64,000 nt of DNA from Mangrovimicrobium sp033283265 (GCA_033283265.1 JAWMQN010000005.1:248001-312000); one strand, 5' to 3'; positions 1 to 8,949 are shown, counted from the first letter of the stretch. A program made the numbers and translations. The notes: generated from the letters alone by a model not told the origin.

Positions 1-130
1 CACCTGCGGCCAGGTAGTAGTAGCTGCCGCCGTTTGCGGCCAGCATCGCACCGCCACCCGCCAGCAGAAAACCGCTGGCGCACAGCGCCAACAGCAGGGC
101 CCCGAAATACAGCCGCGCGACAAACACCAT
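1..130 (-). CDS. N-terminus of membrane-bound PQQ-dependent dehydrogenase (partial)
   Basis: Only the first 43 codons are in the window; the rest lies to the left. The ATG at 130 follows a strong GGGAGGGG ribosome-binding site. The visible peptide is one hydrophobic stretch (about residues 8-35) ending in GGSYYYLAAG. That Gly-Gly-Ser-x-Tyr-Tyr pattern is typical of the N-terminal membrane anchor of glucose/quinate/shikimate-type quinoprotein dehydrogenases, which oxidise polyols or cyclic acids in the periplasm and pass electrons to ubiquinone. The catalytic propeller is not visible, so another short membrane protein with a similar anchor cannot be excluded. It is divergent from the epoxide hydrolase gene, with about 110 bp between the two starts. 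Confidence 0.55.
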   Translation of the reverse strand, partial: MVFVARLYFGALLLALCASGFLLAGGGAMLAANGGSYYYLAAG

Positions 131-241
131 CGCCCCTCCCGAACTTTCGTTATTGTTAGCATTGCCGGCGCAGCCCGCGCCGGGAATTTATGATACCTTG
201 TTTTTCAAATTTGCCGGAACCAATAACAACAGGCAGACAAG

Positions 242-1360
242 TTGAACGATGTCCCCGCATTCCAGCTGGCGATCCCGCAGGCCGCCCTGGAGGATCTCGA
301 GCGCCGCCTGCGCAGTACCCGCTGGCTGGAAGACACTTACCAGTCCGACTGGCGCTACGGCGCCAGCGCGGCCTTCACCCGCGAGCTGTGCCGCTACTGG
401 CTGGAGCAGTTCGACTGGCGGGCGCTGGAGCAGCGGGTCAACGCCAACCGGCAGTGCCTGGCGGACATCGACGGCCTGCAGGTGCACGCCCTCTATCGCC
501 CATCCGAGCAGCGCGACGCGACACCGCTACTGCTGCTGCACGGCTGGCCCAGCTCCTGTCTCGAGTTTCTCGACCTGCTGCAGCCACTGGCAGCACCCGG
601 CGGGAGCGCGCCCGCTTTTCACCCGGTGGCCGCCTCGCTGCCCGGTTACGGCTTTTCCACCACCCGGCCGGGCATGGGCCCCCAGGCTATCGCGCCGCTG
701 CTGGTGGAACTGATGGAGCGCCTCGGCTACCGGCAGTTCATGGTCCAGGGCGGCGACTGGGGCAGTCTCGTCGGCACCGAGATCGCGCGCCAGTTCCCGC
801 AGCGGGTCCTTGGCCTGCACCTCAACCTGGTCAATGGCAGCCCGCCGCCGAACCCGGAGGCCTTCCCGGTCAACGCGCAGGAGCGCGGCTGGATAGCCGA
901 GCTGGACAACTGGCTGAGCTACCCCCACCTGCAACTGCAGATGCAGAAGCCCGCCAGCCTGAGTTACGCCCTCAACGATTCCCCCGCGGGCCTGGCGGCC
1001 TGGATCGGCGAGAAGTTCCACGACTGGACCGACAGCCGCGACGGCGCAGCGGTGAGCATGGAGCAGATGCTGCGCAGCATCGCCCTGTACTGGTTTTCCG
1101 GCTGCGCCGGTTCCGCGGCGCGGCTGTATTACGAGATGGCCCACAACCCGGTTGCGGAGCGCTACGTCAGCGTGCCCACTGCCGGCGCCATTTTTCCCGC
1201 AGAAGTGGTAAAGCTGCCGCGCGCCTGGGCGGCGCGGCACTACAACATCGTGCAGTGGAAGGTCTTCGAACGCGGCGGCCACTTCCCGGCGCTGGAGCAG
1301 CCGGAACTGTTACTGGCGGACCTGCGCGAATTTGCCGCCGCGTTGCCAGCGGCACACTGA
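242..1360 (+). CDS. epoxide hydrolase (microsomal/EHN type, alpha/beta hydrolase fold)
   Basis: 372 aa. Hydrolyses epoxides to vicinal diols. The N-terminal ~90 residues match the EHN domain and an alpha/beta-hydrolase core follows. Visible motifs are HGWP at 100-103 (oxyanion hole), GGDWGS with the probable nucleophile Asp172, and GGHF with the probable catalytic His347. Length is normal for this family (about 370-400). The start is a TTG at 242; no in-frame ATG lies closer to the EHN domain and an out-of-frame ATG overlaps it. It is the first gene of a plus-strand group (SDR 28 bp downstream, then a SnoaL-like gene), which suggests that the diol or its precursor is oxidised by the next enzyme. 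The natural substrate cannot be told from sequence. Confidence 0.85.
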   Translation: MNDVPAFQLAIPQAALEDLERRLRSTRWLEDTYQSDWRYGASAAFTRELCRYWLEQFDWRALEQRVNANRQCLADIDGLQVHALYRPSEQRDATPLLLLHGWPSSCLEFLDLLQPLAAPGGSAPAFHPVAASLPGYGFSTTRPGMGPQAIAPLLVELMERLGYRQFMVQGGDWGSLVGTEIARQFPQRVLGLHLNLVNGSPPPNPEAFPVNAQERGWIAELDNWLSYPHLQLQMQKPASLSYALNDSPAGLAAWIGEKFHDWTDSRDGAAVSMEQMLRSIALYWFSGCAGSAARLYYEMAHNPVAERYVSVPTAGAIFPAEVVKLPRAWAARHYNIVQWKVFERGGHFPALEQPELLLADLREFAAALPAAH

Positions 1361-1388
1361 AGGCACTTTCCCTGATGGAGAAACAGAC

Positions 1389-2165
1389 ATGACAGCAGGC
1401 TATGAAAAGCTCGATCTCGCCGGCCGGGCGATCGTCATCACCGGCGGCACCGGCGGTCTCGGCGCCGCCACCGCACGGCTGTGCGCAGCGCGCGGCGCCA
1501 GTGTGGTCATCGCCGATCTCGACGCCGGACCGGGCGAGGAAATCGCCGCGGGCATCCGGGCCGCGGGCGGCAGAGCGGCCTTCATCCGCACCGATGTCAC
1601 CTGCGAAGCAGACGTGATCGCCATGGTCGATTTTTGCTGCGCCACCTTCGGCGGACTGCACGGCGCCTTCAACAACGCCGGCATCGATAACGGCCACATG
1701 ACGGTCACCGAGGCCAGCCTCGAACACTGGCAGCAGAATATCGCGGTGAACCTCACCGGGGTTTTTCTCTGCCTGAAATACGAGATCACCCGCATGCTGG
1801 AAAGCGGCACTGCCGGCGCCATCGTCAACACCGCCTCCACCGCCGGCGCGGTGGGCATGGCCAACGCGGTGGCGTATATTGCAGCCAAGCACGGCGTGAC
1901 CGGGCTGACCCGCTCCACCGCGGCCGACTACAGCGCCAGGGGCATTCGCGTCAACGCGGTCCTGCCCGGTGCGATTCACACACCGATGCTGGAGACCGCG
2001 CTGCAGGATGAGGCGCTGGCGCAGATGATCGCGAGGAGCCACCCCATCGGCCGTATCGGCCAGGCGCCGGAAGTCGCCGAAACCGTGGCCTGGCTGCTGT
2101 CCGATGCCGCCTCCTACATCACCGGCGCCTGCCTGCCGGTAGACGGCGGGTTTACCTGCGTATAA
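1389..2165 (+). CDS. short-chain dehydrogenase/reductase (SDR), classical type
   Basis: 258 aa. NAD(P)-dependent alcohol/ketone oxidoreductase. Rossmann motif TGGTGGLG at 18-25, an acidic residue (Asp43) after beta-2 that favours NAD(H), NNAG at 95-98, and the catalytic Ser150, Tyr163 and Lys167 (YIAAK). The C-terminal ITGACLPVDGG is the usual SDR ending. The start is the ATG at 1389, preceded by GGAG; the open frame extends further upstream but into the epoxide hydrolase coding end. It lies between the epoxide hydrolase and the SnoaL-like gene and is probably co-transcribed with them. Similar SDRs dehydrogenate hydroxy-steroids, terpenoid alcohols or hydroxyacyl-CoAs; the exact substrate is unknown. 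Confidence 0.9.
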   Translation: MTAGYEKLDLAGRAIVITGGTGGLGAATARLCAARGASVVIADLDAGPGEEIAAGIRAAGGRAAFIRTDVTCEADVIAMVDFCCATFGGLHGAFNNAGIDNGHMTVTEASLEHWQQNIAVNLTGVFLCLKYEITRMLESGTAGAIVNTASTAGAVGMANAVAYIAAKHGVTGLTRSTAADYSARGIRVNAVLPGAIHTPMLETALQDEALAQMIARSHPIGRIGQAPEVAETVAWLLSDAASYITGACLPVDGGFTCV

Positions 2166-2190
2166 ATACTGACGGAAAAATAAGAGGTAT

Positions 2191-2736
2191 ATGATGGACA
2201 GTGCACTGGAAAGCAGACTCAGGGAAATGCTCGACCGGCAGGAGATCTGGCAGGTCATGCAGCGCTACGCGCGCGGACTGGACCGCTTTGATATCGAGCT
2301 GGCCCGCTCCTGCTACTTCGACGACTGCATCGAGGACCACGGCCACTTCGTCGGCTACCCGGATGCCTTCATCGACTGGGCCAACCAGACCGCCGCCACC
2401 TGCGAGTGGACCCACCACAGCATCACCACCCACAACTGTGATCTCGACGGCGACGACGCCCACTGCGAAACCTATTACATCTACATGGGCGTGAAACGCG
2501 AACCGCCGCATTTCATGTCCACCGGGCGCTACCTCGATCACTTCCAGCGCCGCGACGGCGAGTGGCGCATCGCCAACCGGGTGGTGATCGTCGAGGGCAC
2601 CTACGACATCAGCGACGCCGCCGCCACTGCCCACCTGCCGCCGGCCTACGGCCCGGGCGAGGCCTGCCCGGCCAGCCGCGACCGCGAGGATGTCAGCTAC
2701 CAGCGGCCGCTGCGCCCGCGCCAGCCGAAGGGCTGA
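2191..2736 (+). CDS. nuclear transport factor 2/SnoaL-like domain protein
   Basis: 181 aa. A cone-shaped alpha+beta fold protein of the SnoaL_4/NTF2 type. The N-terminal helix pattern (REMLDRQEIWQVMQRYARGLDRFD) is followed by a DHG/Thr-rich beta region and WRIANRVVIVEGTY. Such proteins are usually small isomerases, dehydratases or subunits of ring-modifying complexes in steroid and aromatic pathways, but the fold is used for many tasks and no catalytic set is certain. The start is the first ATG of an ATG-ATG pair at 2191/2194, with AGAGG just upstream. It is the third gene of the epoxide hydrolase-SDR group and converges on the NIPSNAP-like gene, with 15 bp between the stops. Confidence 0.8.
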   Translation: MMDSALESRLREMLDRQEIWQVMQRYARGLDRFDIELARSCYFDDCIEDHGHFVGYPDAFIDWANQTAATCEWTHHSITTHNCDLDGDDAHCETYYIYMGVKREPPHFMSTGRYLDHFQRRDGEWRIANRVVIVEGTYDISDAAATAHLPPAYGPGEACPASRDREDVSYQRPLRPRQPKG

Positions 2737-2751
2737 GGCAGGCCTGCTCGC

Positions 2752-3459
2752 TTAAAACGCCAGCGGGTGTCCCGGCAGCGCACAGAGGATGGAATCGTCC
2801 CAGGAGTCGCGCAGCGCCGGCCCGAGCTTCATCCAGCTCTTGATGTCGTCGGGGATGTCGCCCTTCCAGCTCGGGTACCACTTGCCGAAGCCGTCCCAGC
2901 CGCCGTCCAGCGCCCAGTAGTGGATGACCTCCTCGTTGCGGAAGATGGTGACGAAGGAGCCCAGCCATTTCTTGCCGGTGCGCTCGGACCAGGGCACATA
3001 GGCGTATTCGAGCTGCTCGATGTAGTCCTCCTGGCGGCCCGGCTTGGTGGTCATGATTTCCTGGATCACCACGGAGGCGTCGTAGCGGCTGTCGACGAGG
3101 TCGCCGATCGGGCGGATGGCCTTGTTGGCGTAGCACAGGCGGCCCTCGCCGCTGGCCTGCAGGGCAAGCAGGCTGTTGTCCCACTCGGCGAAGGCCTCGG
3201 CGTTTTCGCCGACACCACAGCGCGCCGCACTCAGGTCGCCGAAGTGGCCGTAGCCGTCGATCTCCCAGATGGTGGTGACCTCGGGCCAGTGGGAGTTGAA
3301 ACGGCCACTCTGCCAGTGACCGAAGAGGCGCGCGCCGAGGCGCTCCATCGCCGGCCGGTAGCTGTCGCTGAAGGCGGCGTTGTACTTGCCCATGTCGGCG
3401 ATACCGAGCTGGGTGGTCTCGTGAAGATAGAGTGAACGGTGCTGGAATTCCTTGCGCAC
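2752..3459 (-). CDS. NIPSNAP-like protein (predicted dimeric alpha-beta barrel)
   Basis: 235 aa, unknown function. Two repeats are visible: an N-terminal half (tyrosine-rich start, then LFGHWQSG...EVTTIWEIDGYGHFGDL) and a C-terminal half with EIMTTKPGRQEDYIEQLEY followed by WLGSFVTIFRNEEVIHYWAL. The pattern of ...E.T.IWE... and a Trp/Gly-rich segment resembles the ferredoxin-like repeats of the NIPSNAP family. The start is a GTG at 3459 with AAGGAG eight bases upstream; there is no nearby in-frame ATG. It could share the divergent region with genes upstream, and is followed on the other strand by the SnoaL-like gene. No signal peptide or membrane segment. Family assignment is by pattern only. 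Confidence 0.6.
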   Translation of the reverse strand: MRKEFQHRSLYLHETTQLGIADMGKYNAAFSDSYRPAMERLGARLFGHWQSGRFNSHWPEVTTIWEIDGYGHFGDLSAARCGVGENAEAFAEWDNSLLALQASGEGRLCYANKAIRPIGDLVDSRYDASVVIQEIMTTKPGRQEDYIEQLEYAYVPWSERTGKKWLGSFVTIFRNEEVIHYWALDGGWDGFGKWYPSWKGDIPDDIKSWMKLGPALRDSWDDSILCALPGHPLAF

Positions 3460-3665
3460 TGGGGGCTCCTTTTATCCGTATGGTTATGATTGTGGCAAAG
3501 CAGTTATTAACTATATGTCAGTTTTTAACTGAGGCACAAGGAGAGCCGGGGTTTTCTACCTGCCATGAAGCGAGGAACTATGGGCCAAATGCAAAACAGC
3601 GCCTCGCGGCGCTGTTTCAGGTCTGGCTGGAACTGAAGGTGTGACCGGCAATCTGCCGGCACACT

Positions 3666-4625
3666 TCAGACCATGGTGTCTTCGAGCACCTTGTCGCCGG
3701 CGGCGTTGCCCTCGAAGCGGCCGAGGCCGTAGTCGCCCTTGATGGTGGTGCGCTGCATGCGCCGCTTGATGGTCGGCTCGCAGCCGGTGACCCGGTGCAG
3801 CATGCGCCAGTTGTCCCAGATCAGCATGTCGCTGTGCTTCCACTGGTGGAAGTAGGGCTTGATCACCCGGTACATCTCCTGGCAGGCGGCTTCCAGCAGC
3901 GCATCGCCCTGCTCGTCCTCGCGACCTTCCAGGCCCACCGCCATCCACGGCGACAGGTGCAGCACTTTCTCGCCGCTGTCACGGGTCCACACCATCGGGT
4001 GCATGGCGCGGGGCATGGTGGCGGCGATTTCCAGCGTCGCCGCCATCTTGATATCCCGGCGCACATCGCGCAGGCCCTCGGGCTTGCCGAAGCGCATGTG
4101 GTCGTAGACCAGGTCCAGGGTATAGATGACGTTCTCGCCGCTGACCTTGTCGCGCAGCTCCGGGTCCATGTCGTTGTAGACCTGGATGCCGTCGGCGAAG
4201 CCGGTCAGGCCGCCCTCCGGGGCGATGTCGATAGCGCGCAGCACACCGGCGCGGTTCAGCTCGTTGTTGTAGCAGTGGTCGAAGTGCCAGGGCAGCCAGG
4301 ACGACAGTTGCTGGCCCTCCACCTCGGCGATGCCGCAGGTATTGGGGTCGTGATCCATGTCGATGACGCCGGGCATGATGTCCTGGTCGACGCGGCCGAC
4401 CGACTTCACCGGGTGATCCTTCAGCGGGCCGAAGATGTTGCTCACCGCCACGTGCATTTTCGACGAGGGCTCCATGTCCTCGAACACGATCATGCCGCGG
4501 TCCTCGAACAGGTCGCGCATCTGCCGACCCAGCTCGGGATCCTCGACGTTGCTCCAGTCGACACCGGTGACGCGGGCGCCGAAGTCCACATCGTCACTGA
4601 GTGGGGTTACCTTGATATCTGCCAT
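3666..4625 (-). CDS. TauD/TfdA-family Fe(II)/2-oxoglutarate-dependent dioxygenase
   Basis: 319 aa. Uses Fe(II), 2-oxoglutarate and O2 to hydroxylate an organic substrate, commonly with loss of a side group. The iron ligands are visible: HFD at 114-116 (His114, Asp116) and a distal His277 (MLHRVTG), followed by arginines (RRMQRTT) that bind 2-oxoglutarate. Length is typical (280-330). ATG at 4625 follows GGAGGTAGAGAAA. The gene is divergent from the IclR-type regulator at 4764 with 138 bp between, so it is the likely main target of that regulator. Relatives act on taurine, phenoxyacetates, alkyl sulfates and other acids; the substrate here is not known. Confidence 0.9.
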   Translation of the reverse strand: MADIKVTPLSDDVDFGARVTGVDWSNVEDPELGRQMRDLFEDRGMIVFEDMEPSSKMHVAVSNIFGPLKDHPVKSVGRVDQDIMPGVIDMDHDPNTCGIAEVEGQQLSSWLPWHFDHCYNNELNRAGVLRAIDIAPEGGLTGFADGIQVYNDMDPELRDKVSGENVIYTLDLVYDHMRFGKPEGLRDVRRDIKMAATLEIAATMPRAMHPMVWTRDSGEKVLHLSPWMAVGLEGREDEQGDALLEAACQEMYRVIKPYFHQWKHSDMLIWDNWRMLHRVTGCEPTIKRRMQRTTIKGDYGLGRFEGNAAGDKVLEDTMV

Positions 4626-4715
4626 TTTCTCTACCTCCGGCCGGTGCGGGCGCCCGGCGTTGTTTACTGTGTACTCTCGATGCCAAGAATTTCAATCACA
4701 TGGTTGTATTGCTTG

Positions 4716-4744
4716 GTAACACTATATATTATTCAGTAACACTA
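4716..4744. repeat. 9-bp direct repeats in the tauD-like/iclR divergent region
   Basis: GTAACACTA occurs at 4716-4724 and again at 4736-4744. The repeats are 20 bp apart start to start, about two helical turns, so a dimeric regulator could bind both on one DNA face. They lie in the AT-rich strip between the dioxygenase and the IclR gene, next to the inverted repeat at 4746-4764. Binding is inference. Confidence 0.6.
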
Positions 4745-4745
4745 A

Positions 4746-4764
4746 TACTAAATTGGGTTTAGTA
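4746..4764. promoter_or_regulatory. perfect inverted repeat overlapping the iclR start codon
   Basis: TACTAAATTGGGTTTAGTA: 7-bp perfect arms with a 5-bp centre. The last base is the A of the iclR ATG at 4764. The position suits autorepression by the IclR-type protein and possibly control of the divergent dioxygenase. No Shine-Dalgarno sequence precedes this ATG, so translation start and operator overlap. Confidence 0.65.
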
Positions 4765-5540
4765 TGCCGGTCAAGCGCAGTCGCAGCGGTTCCCGGGTCC
4801 TCGCCGTACTCGAGGCCATCGCCCATTACCAGCCGGTCGGCGTCACCGAACTGGCCCGGCGCCTGGACGACGACAAAAGCGCCGTGCAGCGGGCGATCAT
4901 GACCCTCGCCGACGACGGCTGGCTGCGCCCCACCACCAGCAAACCGACCCGCTGGCGCCTGTCCGCGCACATCCTCACCCTCGCCTACAGCGCCCATCTC
5001 AGCAACGACCTCGCCCAGCGGGCGCGGCCGATCCTCGAGGCACTGCACTATGAAAGCGGTGAAACCGTGCTGCTCAACGTGCCGGACCAGCACCGCTTCG
5101 TGGTGCTCGACGTACTCGAAAGCGCGCAGATGCTGCGCACCACGCCCTACCCGGGCATGGAAGTACCGGTGCGGCGCAGTGCCACCAGCCGGGCGGTACT
5201 GCCCTACATGAGCCCCGCGCAGCGCGAGGAACTGCTCGGCGAGGCGCCGGACAGCGCCAGTCTCGAGGACTGGCAAGAGACCCTGCACAGGGGCTACGCG
5301 GTCAGCGCCGGCGACGTGTTTTCCGGCACCACCCAGATCGCGGTCCCGGTGTTCGACGAGCAGGGCGTCCCCGAGGCGGCCATCGTACTTTCCGCTCCCA
5401 GCACGCGCCTGCACGAGGGGCGCCACGACTGGGCCGGCGGATTACTGAAACAGGCCGCACGCAAGCTGTCCCGCGGCCGCCCGCAATTCACGGCGCTGAA
5501 CCTCGCCGCCCGGGAGGAGGCGCAGGCCAGCGTCAGCTGA
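4764..5540 (+). CDS. IclR-family transcriptional regulator
   Basis: 258 aa. The N-terminal winged helix-turn-helix (about 8-70; SRVLAVLEAI...VTELARRLDDDKSAVQRAIMTLADDGWL) and the C-terminal ligand-binding domain (SGETVLLNV, GxxxPVRRSATSRAVLPYM, AVPVFDEQG) are in the IclR order. IclR proteins sense small organic acids or aromatic breakdown products and repress or activate neighbouring catabolic genes. It stands between the divergent TauD-type dioxygenase and the downstream alpha/beta hydrolase (30 bp after its stop), so both are candidate targets. The ATG has no clear ribosome-binding site and is part of a 19-bp inverted repeat, pointing to autoregulation. Confidence 0.9.
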   Translation: MPVKRSRSGSRVLAVLEAIAHYQPVGVTELARRLDDDKSAVQRAIMTLADDGWLRPTTSKPTRWRLSAHILTLAYSAHLSNDLAQRARPILEALHYESGETVLLNVPDQHRFVVLDVLESAQMLRTTPYPGMEVPVRRSATSRAVLPYMSPAQREELLGEAPDSASLEDWQETLHRGYAVSAGDVFSGTTQIAVPVFDEQGVPEAAIVLSAPSTRLHEGRHDWAGGLLKQAARKLSRGRPQFTALNLAAREEAQASVS

Positions 5541-5570
5541 CTTTTATTATTTACCCGACAGGAGAATCAA

Positions 5571-6431
5571 GTGGCGAACATAAACATAAATGGCCTCAAC
5601 ATCGACTACCAGCTGTTCGGCGACGAGGGCGCACCCGCCATCGCCCTCACCCTCGGCGGCCGCTTCCCCAAGGAGAGCCCCGGACTGCCGGAGCTGGCGC
5701 AGCAACTCGCCGCGGGCGGGCGCCGGGTCCTGATCTGGGACCGCCCCAACTGCGGCGCCTCGGATATCTGTTTTGACGCCGAGAGTGAGTCGGAGCTGCA
5801 CGGCCGCACGCTGACCTCGCTGATCCGCGAACTGGACCTCGGGCCGACCGCCCTTGCCGCCGGCTCCGCGGGCTCGCGGGTGTCGATGATTGCCGCCTCG
5901 CGGGACCCTGAAGTGGTCTCCCACCTCGCCCTGTGGTGGATCAGCGGCGGCACCCTCGGCCTGATCTCGCTGGCCTACTACTACTGCTGCGACTTCGGCA
6001 TCGCCGCCAGCCACGGCGGCATGGAGGCGGTGGCGAGCATGCCCGGCTTCGCCGAGCAGATCGCGCGCAACCCGCGCAACCGGGACATCATTCTGTCCCA
6101 GGACGTGGACAAGTTCATCGAGACCATGGAGCGCTGGGCGACCTTCTACCTGCCGCGGGAGGATTCACCGATCCCCGGCATGTCGCCGGCGGACTTCGCC
6201 AGGCTGACCATGCCGGTGCGCATCTACCGCAACGGCGTCAGCGACCTCAGCCACCCCCGCGCCACCAGCGACTGGGTGCGCGAGCTGATCCCCCACGCGG
6301 AATACCTGGAAGCGCCCTGGGCCGACACCGAGTGGAACGACCGCTGCGCGGCGCAGTTGAAGGATGGCAGCCCGCTGTTCATCGGCTGGCCGGCGCTGGC
6401 GCCGGGCCTGCTGGAGTTCACCGCCAGCTGA
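5571..6431 (+). CDS. alpha/beta hydrolase
   Basis: 286 aa. Cytoplasmic hydrolase-fold protein: an early Gly-Gly loop (TLGGRFPKESPG) where the oxyanion hole normally lies, RVLIWDRPNCGASD, then LAAGSAGSRV, which aligns with the nucleophile elbow GxSxG/GGSAGSR (first Gly replaced by Ala). The late His is not obvious; candidates are in SHPRATSD or HAEYLEAPW. GTG start at 5571 with AGGAGA seven bases upstream. It follows the iclR gene closely on the same strand and is probably its partner in one catabolic unit with the TauD-type enzyme. The family includes meta-cleavage product hydrolases and esterases; the substrate is not predictable. Confidence 0.8.
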   Translation: MANININGLNIDYQLFGDEGAPAIALTLGGRFPKESPGLPELAQQLAAGGRRVLIWDRPNCGASDICFDAESESELHGRTLTSLIRELDLGPTALAAGSAGSRVSMIAASRDPEVVSHLALWWISGGTLGLISLAYYYCCDFGIAASHGGMEAVASMPGFAEQIARNPRNRDIILSQDVDKFIETMERWATFYLPREDSPIPGMSPADFARLTMPVRIYRNGVSDLSHPRATSDWVRELIPHAEYLEAPWADTEWNDRCAAQLKDGSPLFIGWPALAPGLLEFTAS

Positions 6432-6456
6432 TTTCGCGCAAGGGCGGCGAGGCGGC

Positions 6457-8799
6457 TCAGTCCGCCTCGTCGAAAACCTTGTCCGCCAGGCGCAGGCTTT
6501 CCAGCCGGGAGGCCTCCATGCGGCGGGACAGGTCGCGAAACTCGCGCAGCAGTTGTTTGCGCCCGGCGATCTGCGCCGCATCCGTCACCCCCGCCAGCCC
6601 CATGTGCTCGGCCAGCCGGAAGCCGTTCTCGAACAGGACCTTGGCGATCGAGGCCTCGCTGGTAATACGCCCCATCATCAGCGCGAAGCGCCCCTCTTTG
6701 AGGGCCTGCTCGACGCAGTCCTTCTGCGCCATCTCCTCGCCCGGTTGCAGGCCGACCAGCACCAGCAGGATCACCGTGTAGGCCTCCACCAGCGGCAGGA
6801 AGACCGCGTGCCCGACCAGCGGCTGGCAGCGGTTGATCAAGCCCTGCAGCTGCACCCCGCCCTCCTCCAGCCGGCGCTCCCACTCGCTGTCGACCCGCCC
6901 CAGTTCGGCGCGCAGGTTGGCCAGGAAGGCGGGTTTCTCCGGGTAGAAGAACTCGAACTTGAACAGCTCCCGCAGGCGGATCGCCTCGGCCCAGAACACC
7001 TCGCCGGCGGGCAGCTTGAACTGCTCGCGGGCCTTCAGCAGGGCGAGGTCGATGATCGCCCGCTCGAGGAAGTGGTGGACGATGGTGTTGCGGTAGTAGC
7101 TCGCCGCGGCGTGTTTGGCCGGCTCGATGGAGAACACCGTCTGCGAGGCCTGGTCGTAGCGCAGGAACAGGCCGCTGCCCAGCAGGGTGCCCATCATGCG
7201 CTCGCGTTCGCCGGGGTCGTCACTGGCCAGCGGGTCGGAGAGCCGGATGCCGCGCTCCCGTGCCCACTCGACGAAATAGGCGATGCTGCGTTGCAACTCC
7301 GTCGCGGTCATGCCCCGCGGCAGCGAGCCGAGCAGGATGAAGCAGATCAGCGCGCCGAGGGTGAAGGGCGTCACCCGGTTGGCCTGCACCGCCACCTCGA
7401 AGGCGATCTTGGCCAGCGCCAGGCGGTCCTCCGGGTCGGGGGCTTTCTCAACGATCACCGGTTGGCCGAAGTTGACGTAGATCTTGCCCCGCGGCTCCTT
7501 CAGCGAGCGCAGGTAGTGCATGAACCAGATCAGGCTCTCCGGCTTCTTCGACCTGCCCGCCTGCTCGGCGACGAAATCGTCGACATCGCGGATCAGGTCG
7601 AAGCTGGTGGCCACCGGCAGGAAGTGCAGGTCGCGGATGTCGTTGCTCGCGGCGGCGTCGATCACGTACTTCATCAGCCCGTAGCGCGGCGGCATCAGCT
7701 TGCCCAGGCGCGAGCGGGTGCCCTCGAAGGCCCAGGTCATGGGAAAGCGCTTCTCCAGCAGGTAGCTGATGTAGAAACGCAGCACCAGCTTGTACAGGGC
7801 GTTGTCGCGGAAACTGCGGCGGATGAAGATGCCGCCGGCGCCGCGCATCATGGTACTGAGGCCTGGCATGGCCATGTTCACCCCGCCGAAGGTGTGGATC
7901 AGCGGCATGTCGTTGCGGTAGGCGATGTCGGTGGCGGCGAGCCCGTCGAGGTAGGACTTGTGGGTGAACAGCACCAGCGTCGGGTGATTGCGCAGCATCT
8001 GGCGGAAGCGCTCGATCTCGCCCGGCGCCACGGAAATCGTCCGCGCGTAGCCCAGTGAGAGCATCTTGCGCTCCAGCCGGGCCTTGAGGTCGATGAAGAA
8101 GGGATTGGGGCGGGCGACCATCTCGCCCATGTAGGCCTCGGCCTCCTGCGCCAGGGTAGCGAGGGGCTGCCCGCTCTCATCGGCCAGTTCGCGCAGGGCC
8201 TGCTGGAAGCGGGCGTCGGCGTTGAGGCTCTCGGTGACGTGGCGCGGCACCTTGTAGCGGCTGCCGAGGACGCCGCGCTCGGCGATATCCAGCGCCAGCC
8301 CGGCCTGGCGCAGGATGAATCGGGCCAGGCCTTCAGCGGAGCCGGGGTCGCCGCCGCGCTCGAGATAGCGTTCGCGCAGGGCCTCCACGGTGGCCGGCGC
8401 GCCGGCAATGCACTGGGCGCGGGTCTTGTCGCGCCAGAGTATCCAGCGGGCGCGCAGCGTCCCCGGGGCGCGCGGATCACCGAAGAGCAGTTGCCGCAGG
8501 CCCAGGGGCTGGCCCTGCACGAAGCCGGGGATGCGCCAGCTGACCCGGGCGGGAACGACGGTGACCGCGCCCGCCGCCGCGAGCTCGCGCACCAGTGGCT
8601 CGGTGTCTTCCGCACTGCGTTCATCCGCCAGCGGCAGGCTGAGCGAGGCAATCCGGCGGGTGCCCCCGACCGCGGCCTGCGCCGCGCCCACCCAGTCCCT
8701 GAGCAACTGTTCCTCGATACGATTGCGCGCGTCGAGAATGATCAGCAGGTCACCGGTTCCAGGCAATACCTGGGGAGGAGTTTGTTCTTCGATCGACAT
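6457..8799 (-). CDS. plsB: glycerol-3-phosphate O-acyltransferase
   Basis: 780 aa. Transfers an acyl chain from acyl-CoA/acyl-ACP to sn-1 of glycerol 3-phosphate, the first step of phospholipid synthesis, at the inner membrane. The HX4D acyltransferase motif HKSYLD is at 280-285, followed by GGIFIRRSF (glycerol-phosphate binding), FEGTRSR and FLPVATSFD in the order found in PlsB. Length is close to the E. coli protein (about 807). I chose the ATG at 8797-8799; the frame continues to a TTG eight codons upstream, but that lacks a better site. It is divergent from a HAD-PlsC fusion gene that would perform the next acylation, so both first steps are encoded side by side. It converges on the alpha/beta hydrolase gene. 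Confidence 0.95.
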   Translation of the reverse strand: MSIEEQTPPQVLPGTGDLLIILDARNRIEEQLLRDWVGAAQAAVGGTRRIASLSLPLADERSAEDTEPLVRELAAAGAVTVVPARVSWRIPGFVQGQPLGLRQLLFGDPRAPGTLRARWILWRDKTRAQCIAGAPATVEALRERYLERGGDPGSAEGLARFILRQAGLALDIAERGVLGSRYKVPRHVTESLNADARFQQALRELADESGQPLATLAQEAEAYMGEMVARPNPFFIDLKARLERKMLSLGYARTISVAPGEIERFRQMLRNHPTLVLFTHKSYLDGLAATDIAYRNDMPLIHTFGGVNMAMPGLSTMMRGAGGIFIRRSFRDNALYKLVLRFYISYLLEKRFPMTWAFEGTRSRLGKLMPPRYGLMKYVIDAAASNDIRDLHFLPVATSFDLIRDVDDFVAEQAGRSKKPESLIWFMHYLRSLKEPRGKIYVNFGQPVIVEKAPDPEDRLALAKIAFEVAVQANRVTPFTLGALICFILLGSLPRGMTATELQRSIAYFVEWARERGIRLSDPLASDDPGERERMMGTLLGSGLFLRYDQASQTVFSIEPAKHAAASYYRNTIVHHFLERAIIDLALLKAREQFKLPAGEVFWAEAIRLRELFKFEFFYPEKPAFLANLRAELGRVDSEWERRLEEGGVQLQGLINRCQPLVGHAVFLPLVEAYTVILLVLVGLQPGEEMAQKDCVEQALKEGRFALMMGRITSEASIAKVLFENGFRLAEHMGLAGVTDAAQIAGRKQLLREFRDLSRRMEASRLESLRLADKVFDEAD

Positions 8800-8949
8800 T
8801 ATTGTGCAAACCCTCGTGGGCAACGCCTGTCAGCGTTCGGGTATTGCAGCGCTGCAGCGCTGTTATACTGCCAAGTGTAACACCGTAGCGGGCGCGAATG
8901 ACCCGTCCCCCGCCGGATAATCCAGCGGTGACCGGTGCAGGGAACAGCA

